35,133 nt of DNA from an uncultured Oscillospiraceae bacterium (GCA_905233385.1 CAJOEH010000017.1:1-35133), one strand, 5' to 3'. Shown: positions 6,409-15,485, counted from the stretch's first letter. Program-made: numbers and translations. The notes: generated by a model not told the origin, from the letters alone.

Positions 6409-9400
6409 TTATTGCGGATTCATGAAGCGGTACAGGAACGTCACGATCTGGCAGCGCTGGCAGGAGTTGGACGGGCCGAAGTGCGTCGCGTCGATGCCCT
6501 TCGTGATGTTCTTCTCGACGGCCCACAGCACCGCGTCGTAGTAGTACGCGCTGCTCGAAACGTCGACGAACGGGTTGGTCTTGTTGGTGTATTCCGGCTT
6601 GCCCGCCGCGCGGTACAGGAATGCCACCGCGTGCTCGCGCTTGCAGAACGCGCCCGGCGCGAAGTGCGTCGCGTCCGTGCCGGTGGTGACGCCGTTCTCA
6701 TACGCCCACAGGACTGCCTTGTAGTAATAATCCGTTGTCTTCACGTCCACGAAGGGGTTCTTCGTGCTGGTGGGTTCGGGCTCGCTCGTGCAGGTCGCGT
6801 ACGGGCCGAAGTGCGTGTCGTCCAGGCCGGTCGTCACGCCGTTGTTGAACGCCCACAGGACCGCGTCGTAGAAGTAGTCGTTCTTGCCCACGTCGACGAA
6901 CGGGTTTTTCAGTTCGCCGGTCGCGGGAATGACTTCTGTCTTCGTCGCGCCGCAGCGCGTGCAGGTGAAGGTCTTCACGCCGTCGGTCGTCGCGGTCGGC
7001 TGCGTGGTGACCTTGCCGTCGTCCCAACTGTGACCGAGCGCGGGAATTGCTTCCTGCGCGACCTTGTAGTCGCAGCGCGTGCAATGCTGGCCTTCCGTCA
7101 GACCTGCCTCGGTGCAGGTCGCCGCCTTTGCCGGGTCGGTGACGAGGTCGTGGCCGAGGGCGTCGACCGTCTTCTTCTCACGGCTCAGTTCTACGCCGCA
7201 GGTGGCGCAGTAGACGACTTCGTCGTAGGAGCCCTTCTCGGTGCAGGTCGGCGCGACCTCGTTCTCCTTGACCGCGGCAGCGGGGGTATGGCCGGTCGCG
7301 GGGATCTCCACGTAGGTCGTGTAGTCGCAGCGCGTGCAGGTGTCGTACGCCGCCCAGCCGATGCCGGTGCAGCTCACCGCCTGCGCCTCGTGATGCACGA
7401 GGTCGTGGCCGAGGGCATTGACCGTCTTCTTTTCGCGGCTCAGTTCTGCTTTACAGACGGAGCAGTAGACGACTTCGTCATAAGAGCCCTTTTCGGTGCA
7501 GGTCGGCGCGACTTCGTTCTCCTTGACCGCGGCAGCGGCGGTATGGCCGGTCGCCGCGGGATAGGCAGCGGTCTTGGTCTGCTGCGCGAACGCCGGATTC
7601 TCAAAGACCGCAGTGTACTTCGTCTCGCCGGCTTCGGTGCAGGTCGCCGCCTTCAGAAGCTCGGCGGTCGGCTCCACGATCTCTCTTTCGATATGGATGT
7701 CTTCATTCTGACACACGCGCTCGGCGGTGACCGTCGCGTTGTCGTCGCTCCAGGTGTAGGTCGGCTCGCCCCATTCGTGGCCGAAGTAGCAGTTGTAGTC
7801 CACGAGGATGTCGACTGCGGGACGCTCCGCCAGATTGTCGGAGATCGTCAGTTCGCCGGACGCGATCTTGGCGAGCAGGGCGAGGTAGTCTTCCTGGGTA
7901 AAGCCATCGTTGAACTGCGTGGTGGGCGCAAGTCCGACGAAGCTCAAAGCGGGATTTTCGGAATTGATGCCGAGGGTATCCGTGCCGCCGGCGAAGGCGC
8001 CGTTCGCGATCTTGTTGAGCTGATCGGTGACCGTCGCGCCGAGGCCCTTTATCGCGGAGGTGAGCGTCAGGCCTTCGCCGAATTCGCCGTCCACTTCCGG
8101 TCCCTGGTCGATGTCCACACCGATGAACTTGCCGCCGGCCTTCGCGGCCGCGGAAGCCGCGCTGGCATAGATGCCGCCGCCGCACGCGAAGACGACTTCC
8201 GTTCCGTTCGCGAACCAGTTATCGACGTAGGCTTCCACAGTATCGTCCGGGAAGAACTGCTCGCAGTAGGCGAAGTCCACGCGGACGTCGTCCACGCAGT
8301 TCAGCGCCTTCGCCGCGTCGTTTGCGCCCTGCACAAAACCAAAGCCGTATTTTGTCACGCCAGGGATCGCCATGCCGCCGAGGAAGGCGAGTTTGCGGTA
8401 GCCCAGCGCGACCGCGGCGTAGCCGGCCAGATAGCCGGACTGCTCTTCCGCGTAGGTTGCGGCGAAGAGATTATCGGGAATGACGTAGTTTTCGTCGCCG
8501 GTCGCCATTTCCAGATCACTCAGGCCGGCGTCGAGCAGGATGAAGTTGACGTCCGGGCAGGCCTCGGCGAGGGTCGCCGCGGGAGCCGCGAACATAAAGC
8601 CGACCATCACGATGGTGTCAAAGCCGTCGCTGATCGCCTGCGCCGCCTGAATGAGATAGTCGTTATCGTCGCCGTCCAGCACGGGATAATTCCAGCAGGG
8701 TACGCCATGCGCCTCGCACCACGCCTCCGCAGCGTCCCAGGCGGCCTGATTGAAGCCGCCGTCGTTTACGCCGCCGGCGTCGACGATGACCGCGACGGAA
8801 CCGGCAGGCGGCATCCCAGCGCCGTCAAAGAAGACCTGGTACCAGTCTCTCTGCCGGTCGCCGTCCATCAGATCGAGCTGCAGCGTATAGGAGGTCCCTT
8901 CGAGCGCCTCGCGGCCCCAGGTGCCGAAGATGCCCGTGCCCTGGACGCCAACGCGGTTGAAGCCCGCGCTCTCGTCCCAGGTGAAGGTCAGGCTCTCGGT
9001 CTCCCGCGGCACGCGGATGCGCATCCGGTTTTCCCAGATGACGTAATTCTCCGCGTCTATGCCCGCGGGGACCTGCACGTCGCCGTCGCCGCGCCATTCG
9101 ACCTCGACCATCACCGGGCATTCCTCGGTGCGCTGTAAACTCTCAAGCGCCATCTGCCCTTCGTCAAAGCAGAACATAATCTCGATATTATAATCGTTTG
9201 CCGGGGTATAGGTGAGAATGCCGTCCTCATAGGTCCAGCCTTCTTTGAGGACCGTGCCGTTCTGGAAGACCGGTTCATCGACCCATTCAAAATGCTCGTC
9301 GACGTAACGGGCGATGACCGCGACGAAGCCGGTCGGCTCCTTGTCGACAAGTTCGAGAACGCCCTCAAACTCCCACTTTTCAAAGTCCGCACAGACGGAG

Positions 9401-11949
9401 GTGTCCATCAGAAGATGGATCGGCAGGATCTCGCCGTCGGGCGCGAAGTTCATCCGGTAATCCCAACCGTCGGGCTGGTAGTGGTCGACGTCCGCCGTCG
9501 GGATTTCGTCGCCGACGGTGGCGAAGACGCTGCCCTGGCCCCAGTCGTAGTAGGTCATTGCAAGGCCTTCCCTGCCGAGCCAGTCATAGTTCGCAAAGTT
9601 GAATTCCAGATTGTATCTGGTCTCCGGATCGCCCCAGTCATTGAGCTGATTCAGCACGAGGGTGTAGGTGTTCCCCTCGGGTTCGACCGTGCTCCAGTTG
9701 TACTCGTCCGCGTCTTCCAGACCCATCACGCGCAGTTCGCGCAGGTCGCCCTCCCAGGTGAAGATCAGGGTTTCGGCCTCGAACGGCACACGGATGCGCA
9801 TTCTGCCGTCCTGGACGAACATATCCTCTTCGGGAACGTCGTCCACCAGCTGCACGGGACCGCCGTCGCGCCAGTAAAGCTCGACGAGCACCGGACATTC
9901 CTCGGTTTCGTTGAAGTGGAAGAAGTCGCGGTCGGCCTCGTTCCACCAGAGGTTCAGCCAGATGTTGAAGTCATTCGCGGGAACGTACGTCAGGACGCCG
10001 TTCTCATACGACCAGTCGTCGCGGAAGACCTCGCCGTTCTCGAAGACCGTACCTTCGAAGTAGTCTCCGTTCGCGTCGATATAACTCGCTTCGACAGCGA
10101 CCAGATCGTTGCCGTCACGGTCGTGGAGCTGGAAAATTCCGTTGTCCCATTCCTCCCAGTCGATGCCCATCGCGGGCTCCAGGAGGAAATGGATCGGCTC
10201 GCCGGGCGTGAAGGCGTAGCCGTCGTTATTCGAGGCGGCGTAGCATGCTTCGATCTCGTCGGGCTCGTTCTCGCCCAGCGCGTAGAAGACGCTGCCGCTC
10301 CACTGGTCATAGCCGAGGGTGAACTTGCTGTCCTGTCCGATCCAGTTGTAGTCCGGGAACTGGAACTGGATGTTGTAGCGGTCTCTGGGATCGCCCCATT
10401 CGTTGGTCTGGTCGAGCGCCAGCGTATAGCTCTCGCCCTCGGGCGGGAAGTAAGCCCAGGAGTAGTTCGCGCCGAGGCCGTCCACGCCGATCTCTTCCAG
10501 CGGGCCTTCCCAGGTGAAGGTCAGGCTCGCGGTCTCCCAAGGCACGCGGATGCGCATTCTGCCGTCCTGCACGAGGTAATCTTCCTCGGCAACGCCGGCA
10601 GGCACGGGGATCTCGCCGGAGCCCCACCAGTTGACGTCGATCACGACGGGCTTGTCCTCCGTGCCGCCGAACTGGTCGAACTGATAATCCTGTTCTCTCC
10701 ACCAGATGTGAAGTTCCGCGCTGCAGCGGTCGAGCGGCGTGAAGGTCAGGATATTGTCTTCAAAGGTGAAGCCTTCCTTGACGGCGGCGCCGTTCTCCAC
10801 GATCAGGCCGTCATACCAGCTGCCGTCAGGCAGATAGCCGTCATACTGGACGTAGATGCCTTCCACTTCGTCGCGCGGCTCCAGAACGAGTTCTTCCCGC
10901 TCGTTCCAGGCGTCCCAGTCGATACCCTGCGTGGTATCAAACAGCAGGTGGACGGTCTGCGTTTCGCCGCCGGGGGCGAAGTTCAGTGCGTTCTCCCAGG
11001 AGTCGTGTACGTAGCTTGCCGGATCGGCGGTCGGCGCCTCCGCGCCGAGGGAATAGAAGATACTGGCGGGCCAGCGGTCATACCAGAGGCAGAGCAGTCC
11101 CTCGTCGCCGAAGTCGGCGCCTTCAAATTCAAAGTTGACGTGATACCAGTTTTCGCCGGGCCGGATCGTCAGCGTCCATTCGCTGATCTCGGGCCATTCG
11201 ATCTCGCCCCAGCCGCCGTCCTCGCCGAGGCCGTCGGCGCTCAGGCGCTGCAGGCGGTTGCCCTCCGGCCAGGTGAACGTGACGCTCTCGGTGCTCTCGG
11301 GAAGGCGGATCTTGACGCCGTAGCCGAACGGTTCATACATATAGTTCTCTTCCGGGATCCAGTCGGAGAACCGCAGCTGCCGGTAGCCTCTGCCGCCGCC
11401 GTTGACGTCGATCATAATGGGATTGGCCTCGTCAGGTCCGAAGGTATGGTACGCAAGCTCCTCCTCCGTCCAGCAGACGCGCAGTTCCAGATAGTTGACG
11501 ATCCCGACGTTCCACGTCAGCAGGTTGCCGGACAGGCTCACGTCGTCGTTCCGGACCACGCCGTTTGAGACGACCCAGTCGTCCACGCCTTCCCCGCCGA
11601 CTTTCTCATAACGAGCCCAGACGGAGATGGAGCGGTTCGGCGCCTCGTCGGCGGGCATAAAGTCGTCCTTCTCCCCGTCCCAGCCGTACTTAACAGTGGG
11701 ATCGAGCAGGAAGGTCAGCATCCCGGTCCACGAATCGCAGTAAATGTCGTTGTATGCGCGAAGACGGTATTCCTCGCTCGCGGTCGGCACCGCGCCGTCC
11801 GCGGCATAGAAGACCGTGCCGTAGTTCTCCCGATAGTCCGCGTGGAGGCGGATCGTCGGTACTGCCTCCGCGCCGGATACCGCGGCCGCCGGCAGCAGCG
11901 TCGCGAGCATCGCAAGCGCGAGCAGGATGGACAAAAGGCGTTTTTTCAT
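6409..11949 (-). CDS. Giant S-layer-anchored surface protein with embedded BMP-family binding domain
   Basis: The 1846-residue secreted protein starts with a signal peptide (about 1-28, ending AAAVSGA). Residues about 30-1040 are four diverged repeats of about 250 residues, each with an FTWEG-like strand, MRIRVP, YNLEFNF-like strand and SVFYALGE start; I do not recognise this module. About 1044-1386 is a BMP/PnrA-type substrate-binding domain (PF02608): DAGGVNDGGFNQAAWDA, EEQSGYLAGYAA, GVTKYGFGFVQG. Normally such domains are separate lipoproteins of nucleoside ABC transporters; here there is no lipobox and no permease nearby. About 1390-1680 holds Cys-rich repeats (TCTEKGSYDEVVYC.xC and GHD motifs). 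The C terminus has SLH repeats for cell-wall attachment, the first lacking its last third. AAAGGGAG precedes the ATG, and a clear promoter and terminator flank this single-gene unit. Confidence 0.85.
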   Translation of the reverse strand: MKKRLLSILLALAMLATLLPAAAVSGAEAVPTIRLHADYRENYGTVFYAADGAVPTASEEYRLRAYNDIYCDSWTGMLTFLLDPTVKYGWDGEKDDFMPADEAPNRSISVWARYEKVGGEGVDDWVVSNGVVRNDDVSLSGNLLTWNVGIVNYLELRVCWTEEELAYHTFGPDEANPIMIDVNGGGRGYRQLRFSDWIPEENYMYEPFGYGVKIRLPESTESVTFTWPEGNRLQRLSADGLGEDGGWGEIEWPEISEWTLTIRPGENWYHVNFEFEGADFGDEGLLCLWYDRWPASIFYSLGAEAPTADPASYVHDSWENALNFAPGGETQTVHLLFDTTQGIDWDAWNEREELVLEPRDEVEGIYVQYDGYLPDGSWYDGLIVENGAAVKEGFTFEDNILTFTPLDRCSAELHIWWREQDYQFDQFGGTEDKPVVIDVNWWGSGEIPVPAGVAEEDYLVQDGRMRIRVPWETASLTFTWEGPLEEIGVDGLGANYSWAYFPPEGESYTLALDQTNEWGDPRDRYNIQFQFPDYNWIGQDSKFTLGYDQWSGSVFYALGENEPDEIEACYAASNNDGYAFTPGEPIHFLLEPAMGIDWEEWDNGIFQLHDRDGNDLVAVEASYIDANGDYFEGTVFENGEVFRDDWSYENGVLTYVPANDFNIWLNLWWNEADRDFFHFNETEECPVLVELYWRDGGPVQLVDDVPEEDMFVQDGRMRIRVPFEAETLIFTWEGDLRELRVMGLEDADEYNWSTVEPEGNTYTLVLNQLNDWGDPETRYNLEFNFANYDWLGREGLAMTYYDWGQGSVFATVGDEIPTADVDHYQPDGWDYRMNFAPDGEILPIHLLMDTSVCADFEKWEFEGVLELVDKEPTGFVAVIARYVDEHFEWVDEPVFQNGTVLKEGWTYEDGILTYTPANDYNIEIMFCFDEGQMALESLQRTEECPVMVEVEWRGDGDVQVPAGIDAENYVIWENRMRIRVPRETESLTFTWDESAGFNRVGVQGTGIFGTWGREALEGTSYTLQLDLMDGDRQRDWYQVFFDGAGMPPAGSVAVIVDAGGVNDGGFNQAAWDAAEAWCEAHGVPCWNYPVLDGDDNDYLIQAAQAISDGFDTIVMVGFMFAAPAATLAEACPDVNFILLDAGLSDLEMATGDENYVIPDNLFAATYAEEQSGYLAGYAAVALGYRKLAFLGGMAIPGVTKYGFGFVQGANDAAKALNCVDDVRVDFAYCEQFFPDDTVEAYVDNWFANGTEVVFACGGGIYASAASAAAKAGGKFIGVDIDQGPEVDGEFGEGLTLTSAIKGLGATVTDQLNKIANGAFAGGTDTLGINSENPALSFVGLAPTTQFNDGFTQEDYLALLAKIASGELTISDNLAERPAVDILVDYNCYFGHEWGEPTYTWSDDNATVTAERVCQNEDIHIEREIVEPTAELLKAATCTEAGETKYTAVFENPAFAQQTKTAAYPAATGHTAAAAVKENEVAPTCTEKGSYDEVVYCSVCKAELSREKKTVNALGHDLVHHEAQAVSCTGIGWAAYDTCTRCDYTTYVEIPATGHTPAAAVKENEVAPTCTEKGSYDEVVYCATCGVELSREKKTVDALGHDLVTDPAKAATCTEAGLTEGQHCTRCDYKVAQEAIPALGHSWDDGKVTTQPTATTDGVKTFTCTRCGATKTEVIPATGELKNPFVDVGKNDYFYDAVLWAFNNGVTTGLDDTHFGPYATCTSEPEPTSTKNPFVDVKTTDYYYKAVLWAYENGVTTGTDATHFAPGAFCKREHAVAFLYRAAGKPEYTNKTNPFVDVSSSAYYYDAVLWAVEKNITKGIDATHFGPSNSCQRCQIVTFLYRFMNPQ
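7144..7560 (-). repeat. Near-identical 258-bp-period direct repeats inside the surface protein gene
   Basis: Stretches around 7144-7302 and 7401-7560 are almost identical at the base level, for example the 60-base block encoding the KENEVAPTCTEKG motif. The period is 258 bp, or 86 codons, so copy-number change would keep the reading frame. The protein repeats carry paired cysteines and a GH(D) motif. Confidence 0.75.
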
Positions 11950-11992
11950 TCTGATACTCCCTTTCGTTCGTTTTTTTGGTTCCTACAAATTC

Positions 11993-12021
11993 ATAGTACC
12001 AAAGTCCGCGCGAAAATACAA
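11993..12021 (-). promoter_or_regulatory. Promoter of the surface protein gene
   Basis: On the minus strand TTGTAT (12016-12021) is separated by 17 bases from TACTAT (11993-11998). The leader to ATG 11949 is about 37 bases. Confidence 0.75.
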
Positions 12022-12031
12022 TAGGGAAGCT

Positions 12032-12063
12032 AAAAATTGGCTGCCTCTCGGCAGCCAATTTTT
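12032..12063 (-). terminator. Terminator of the murD-ispD-ispF operon
   Basis: A 14-bp perfect stem (12032-12045 with 12050-12063) with a 4-base loop and T-run on the minus strand starts just after the stop codon at 12067. Confidence 0.92.
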
Positions 12064-12066
12064 ACC

Positions 12067-12903
12067 TTATTCGGTTTCTTCCGCAGGCTGCTTTTTGCGC
12101 CGCTGCCGCCGTTCCCGCAGAACGCGCAGCTCTTCCATGCGGCTGTTATGCTCCAGCGGATCGACGCTTTCCCAGTACGCGTCACAGCGCTGATACTGCT
12201 CGTAGAGCGTCCATTCGCTCGATGCGTAGCAGAAGAAGCCGTTCAGCGCGGCGAAGATCTTGAGCAGCAGGACGTAGATCCAGAACAGGACGAAGAGGCA
12301 CAGCAGCAGCGCGATGCAGCTCAGCGCCATCTCCAGCACCGCGGGAGAGTCGCTCCGCGCGAACTCCAGCAGGGCGAACAGGATCAGCACCGCGACCACG
12401 CCCGTCAGAATGCCCGCTTCGGGATAGACAGACCAGCGCGGCAGGTCTCTGCGCAGGACGTAGACCGTCTCCGCCTTGTTGGTCAGCGCCTTCGCCTTGT
12501 CGATCTCCGTGCCGTTGAGCGGCACGGCCGCGTTCTTGTACTTTTTGACGTCCAGATAGTAGAACAGGCCGGCGATCGCGGCGGAGATGATCAGCGGGAT
12601 CATGTACGTAAAGAGAATGGAAAACACGATCAGACTGCCCCAGCCGCCGCGCGGCAGCGGTTCGACCAGAGACGGCAGGACCGGGATCTTCTCGAAGAAG
12701 CGGTTCAGCAGATCGTTGTCCAGAAACCGGATAAAGTTCCCGGTCGTCAGAAGCAGGTTGAACATGAAGATGATCGTCCCCACGGGCTGCACGATCCGGC
12801 TGACCCGCTTGTTTCTGTGCAGGGTGCGTTCGAGCTTCACAAGTTCGTCCCACGTCGGCTGAACTTCTTCGGCGCGCATGGGTTCTCTCTGTTTTTTGAA
12901 CAT
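12067..12903 (-). CDS. Membrane protein of unknown function, four predicted transmembrane segments
   Basis: I do not recognise this 278-residue protein. Four hydrophobic segments can be seen at about 38-60, 89-119, 166-186 and 193-220, with charged N and C termini. The tail is very basic and ends in a short acidic patch (RRQRRKKQPAEETE). No enzymatic motif is visible. The gene is the last of the murD-ispD-ispF transcript: it starts 15 bases after ispF with a strong GAGGAG site, and a terminator follows immediately. Position suggests, but does not prove, a role at the cell envelope. Confidence 0.8.
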   Translation of the reverse strand: MFKKQREPMRAEEVQPTWDELVKLERTLHRNKRVSRIVQPVGTIIFMFNLLLTTGNFIRFLDNDLLNRFFEKIPVLPSLVEPLPRGGWGSLIVFSILFTYMIPLIISAAIAGLFYYLDVKKYKNAAVPLNGTEIDKAKALTNKAETVYVLRRDLPRWSVYPEAGILTGVVAVLILFALLEFARSDSPAVLEMALSCIALLLCLFVLFWIYVLLLKIFAALNGFFCYASSEWTLYEQYQRCDAYWESVDPLEHNSRMEELRVLRERRQRRKKQPAEETE

Positions 12904-12918
12904 GGTCTCTCTCCTCTC

Positions 12919-13389
12919 TTATTCTTCCAGCAGGCAGACGGCGTGACAGGCGATCCCCTCGCCGCTGCCGGTGAAGCCGAGGCCCTCCTCGGTCGTCGCC
13001 TTGACGTTGATCCGGTCGAGGGGGATCTCCATCGCCTTCGCCAGATTTTCGCGCATCCGCGGGATGCAGTCTTTCAGCTTCGGGCGCTGCGCCAGCACCG
13101 TCACGTCCGCGTTCCCGACGCGCAGGTTTTTCTCCCGCAGGCGGCGCATGACCTCCTCCAGCAGAAGCAGGCTCGAAACGCCCTTATAGCGCGGGTCGGT
13201 GTCCGGGAACAGCACGCCGATGTCGCGCTCTCCCGCCGCGCCGAGCAGGGCGTCCATCAGCGCGTGGACGAGCACGTCCGCGTCCGAATGGCCGTCCAGG
13301 CCGCGCTCAAACGGGATCTCCACGCCGCCGAGGATCAGTTTTCTTCCCTCGGTCAGGCGGTGGACGTCGTAGCCGTGGCCGATCCTCAT
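12919..13389 (-). CDS. ispF: 2-C-methyl-D-erythritol 2,4-cyclodiphosphate synthase
   Basis: IspF closes CDP-methylerythritol 2-phosphate to the cyclodiphosphate and releases CMP, the fifth step of the MEP isoprenoid pathway. The 156-residue length is typical for the trimer-forming family. The N-terminal [11 protein letters not shown] supplies metal ligands D8 and H10, with H42 in [13 protein letters not shown] as the third. The C-terminal [22 protein letters not shown] block is also present. The start ATG overlaps the ispD stop by 4 bases (ATGA), indicating translational coupling to the enzyme two steps earlier. MEP products feed undecaprenyl phosphate, the lipid carrier for the peptidoglycan made through MurD. 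Confidence 0.97.
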   Translation of the reverse strand: MRIGHGYDVHRLTEGRKLILGGVEIPFERGLDGHSDADVLVHALMDALLGAAGERDIGVLFPDTDPRYKGVSSLLLLEEVMRRLREKNLRVGNADVTVLAQRPKLKDCIPRMRENLAKAMEIPLDRINVKATTEEGLGFTGSGEGIACHAVCLLEE

Positions 13390-14066
13390 AGGCTCTCCCT
13401 CCGTTTCAGAACGGCGTCCGCCAGCGTCAGATCCGACGGCACCGTGATTTTCAGATTCTCCTCGCTGCCCTGCGTCAGGCGGACCTCCATGCCCGCGAAT
13501 TCCGCCGCGGAGCAGTCGTCCGTCAGGGGCAGTCCGCGTTCCAGCGCCGCGCGGATCGCGGCTTTGATCTTCTCCGTTTCAAAGACCTGCGGGGTCTGCA
13601 CGGCGAAGAGCGTCGCGCGGTCGGGCGTCGAGAGCACGACGCCGTCCTTCGCGACCTTGATCGTATCGTGCACCGGCACGGCCGGCGCGGCCGCGCCGAA
13701 AACCTCCGCCGCTTCGACAGCCTCGTCGACGATTTCCCGCGTGACGAGGGGCCGCGCGCCGTCGTGGATGGCGGCGAGCGGGGTCCTGACCTCGTCCAGT
13801 CCGCACAGGACGGACGCGGCGCGGCTGTCGCCGCCGGCGACGACCGTCTGCAATTTCGGCAGCGCGGCGCAGAGCTCCCGCACCTTTCGCACCAGGTCGG
13901 CGCGGGTCACGATCACGAGGCGGTCGATCGCTTCGCTCTCGGACAGCGCCTGCGCCGTCCGCAGCAGCATCGGCTCGCCGCCGACCAGCGCCATGATCTT
14001 GTCGATGCCCTGCATTCTGCTGGCAGAGCCGGCGGCCACAACGACCGCCGTACAGGCCTTTCTCAT
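13386..14066 (-). CDS. ispD: 2-C-methyl-D-erythritol 4-phosphate cytidylyltransferase
   Basis: IspD transfers CMP from CTP to methylerythritol phosphate, the third MEP-pathway step. The protein has 226 residues, normal for the family. The glycine-rich nucleotide-binding loop AAGSASRM lies at 11-18, followed by [26 protein letters not shown] and VPVHDTIK are characteristic downstream motifs, and LTDDCSAAE is in the C-terminal part. It starts 1 base after the murD stop codon (GGAG site 7 bases ahead) and overlaps ispF by 4 bases, so murD, ispD and ispF are co-translated from one mRNA. Nothing is missing. Confidence 0.97.
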   Translation of the reverse strand: MRKACTAVVVAAGSASRMQGIDKIMALVGGEPMLLRTAQALSESEAIDRLVIVTRADLVRKVRELCAALPKLQTVVAGGDSRAASVLCGLDEVRTPLAAIHDGARPLVTREIVDEAVEAAEVFGAAAPAVPVHDTIKVAKDGVVLSTPDRATLFAVQTPQVFETEKIKAAIRAALERGLPLTDDCSAAEFAGMEVRLTQGSEENLKITVPSDLTLADAVLKRRESL

Positions 14067-14067
14067 C

Positions 14068-15420
14068 TCAAAGCTCCATTACCGTTTTCTTGAATTCCGT
14101 GCCGCGCACCATGAAGTTCTTGAACTTGTCGAAGGCGGCGCTGGCGGGAGACAGCAGGACGATGTCGCCGTCCTGCGCCCGCGCGCTCGCGGCGCGGATT
14201 GCTTCGTAAAAATCGTCGATCTCCAGGATCTCCGGCGTGCCCTCGACGGCGCGCGCTGCCGCGGCGATCTTAAAGCCGGTCGCGCCGGTGCAGATCAGCA
14301 GCTTGACGTGCGCCGCGATCTCCGGCCCGAGCGCGTCGTAGGGAATGTGCTTGTCGTAGCCGCCCGCGATCAGGATGACCTTCTTTGGGAAGCTCCGCAG
14401 CCCCGCGATCGTGCGGCTCGGCGAGGAGGCGATGGAATCGTTGTAGTACGAAACGCCGTCTTTCACGCGCACCAGTTCGATGCGGTGCTCCACGCCGCCG
14501 AAGTGCTTCGCGACGAAGCGGATGTCCTCGTCGTCCGCCATGCCCTCCACGGCGGCGATCGCGGCCATATAATTTTCAATATTGTGCACGCCGGGGATCA
14601 GGATGTCCTCGCAGCGCAGCACTTCCGTCCCGTCGCGGCAAATCGTACCGTTTTCAACGTAAACGCCGTCCACGCGCTCGCGGCGCGAGAAGCGTTTGAC
14701 CTTCCCCGCTGCCTCGGCGGCGAAGCCCTCGGTCAAGTCGTTGTCGTGGTTGACGATCAACACGTCGTCCTTCGTCTGCCGCAGGAAGATGTTCTTCTTG
14801 GCGTTGACGTACTCCGCCATATCCCTGTGCATATCCAGATGATTCGGCGCGAGATTCGTCACCACCGCGATATGGCAGCTTTGATGGAGATCCATGAGCT
14901 GGAAGGAGCTCAGCTCCAGCACAACCTTGTCCTTCGGGTTCATTTTCCCCGCTTGGTCGAGCAGCGGCGTGCCGATGTTGCCGCCGAGCCAGACCCTGTG
15001 ACCCGCATGTTTCAGGATCTCGGAGATCAGGGTCGTGGTCGTGGTCTTGCCGTCCGAGCCGGTCACGCCGATGATCGGGCAGGGACAGACCTCGAAGAAC
15101 GCCTCCATCTCGCTCGTGATCACCGTGCCCGCCTGCCGCAGGGCGATCAGCTCCGGCTTGTCCGGGTGCAGGCCCGGCGTGCGGAACGCGACGTCGCCCG
15201 CGATATGCTCTAAATAGTCCTCGCCCAGATGGAGTTTCGCGCCCTTGCGCTCTAATTCCAGCACCTCCGCATCCAGCTTCTCGCGCGGCGTGCGGTCGCA
15301 GCCGATCACGTCGATCCCGTACCGCAGGAGCAGCCGCACCAGCGGCCGGTTGCTGACGCCCAGGCCGAGCACGAGGACCTTCTTGCCTTTCAGACGTTCA
15401 AAATATACTTCGAGTTTCAA
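14068..15420 (-). CDS. murD: UDP-N-acetylmuramoyl-L-alanine--D-glutamate ligase
   Basis: MurD adds D-glutamate to UDP-MurNAc-L-Ala with ATP, a cytoplasmic step of peptidoglycan synthesis. The start is taken as TTG 15420, with a GAGG site ahead, because upstream in-frame codons lie in or before the promoter at 15452-15480. This gives 450 residues, the normal MurD length. The N-terminal Rossmann segment reads KGKKVLVLGLGVSNRPLVRLL. The ATP P-loop is GSDGK125TTTT, followed by GGNIGTPLL, LELSSFQL, NLAPNHLDMH and the C-terminal NDSIASSP and GGYDKHIPY blocks. It heads an operon with ispD, ispF and a membrane protein. The usual dcw-cluster partners (mraY, murG, ftsW) are not here. Confidence 0.96.
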   Translation of the reverse strand: MKLEVYFERLKGKKVLVLGLGVSNRPLVRLLLRYGIDVIGCDRTPREKLDAEVLELERKGAKLHLGEDYLEHIAGDVAFRTPGLHPDKPELIALRQAGTVITSEMEAFFEVCPCPIIGVTGSDGKTTTTTLISEILKHAGHRVWLGGNIGTPLLDQAGKMNPKDKVVLELSSFQLMDLHQSCHIAVVTNLAPNHLDMHRDMAEYVNAKKNIFLRQTKDDVLIVNHDNDLTEGFAAEAAGKVKRFSRRERVDGVYVENGTICRDGTEVLRCEDILIPGVHNIENYMAAIAAVEGMADDEDIRFVAKHFGGVEHRIELVRVKDGVSYYNDSIASSPSRTIAGLRSFPKKVILIAGGYDKHIPYDALGPEIAAHVKLLICTGATGFKIAAAARAVEGTPEILEIDDFYEAIRAASARAQDGDIVLLSPASAAFDKFKNFMVRGTEFKKTVMEL

Positions 15421-15451
15421 ATTCTGCGCCTCATTTCCGTTTTCTGTCCCT

Positions 15452-15480
15452 ATTATATCCCGAAAAGAAATATTTTGCAA
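15452..15480 (-). promoter_or_regulatory. Promoter of the murD operon
   Basis: On the minus strand TTGCAA (15475-15480), a 17-base spacer and perfect TATAAT (15452-15457). Transcription starts about 25 bases before the TTG codon. Its -35 lies 5 bases from the -35 of the divergent rnpB promoter. Confidence 0.9.
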
Positions 15481-15485
15481 TCCGT

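Noticed and set aside
6373-9138. 921-codon open frame on the plus strand opposite the giant surface protein
   Set aside because: It is the complement of a gene with signal peptide, BMP and SLH domains; its translation is Arg/Val/Ala-rich without any domain, a usual shadow in GC-rich DNA.
9292-11568. 758-codon plus-strand open frame over the same gene
   Set aside because: No ribosome site or recognisable motif; low-complexity composition mirrors the repeats on the real strand.
12037-15213. 1058-codon plus-strand frame opposite murD-ispD-ispF
   Set aside because: It spans four well-supported genes and a terminator on the other strand.
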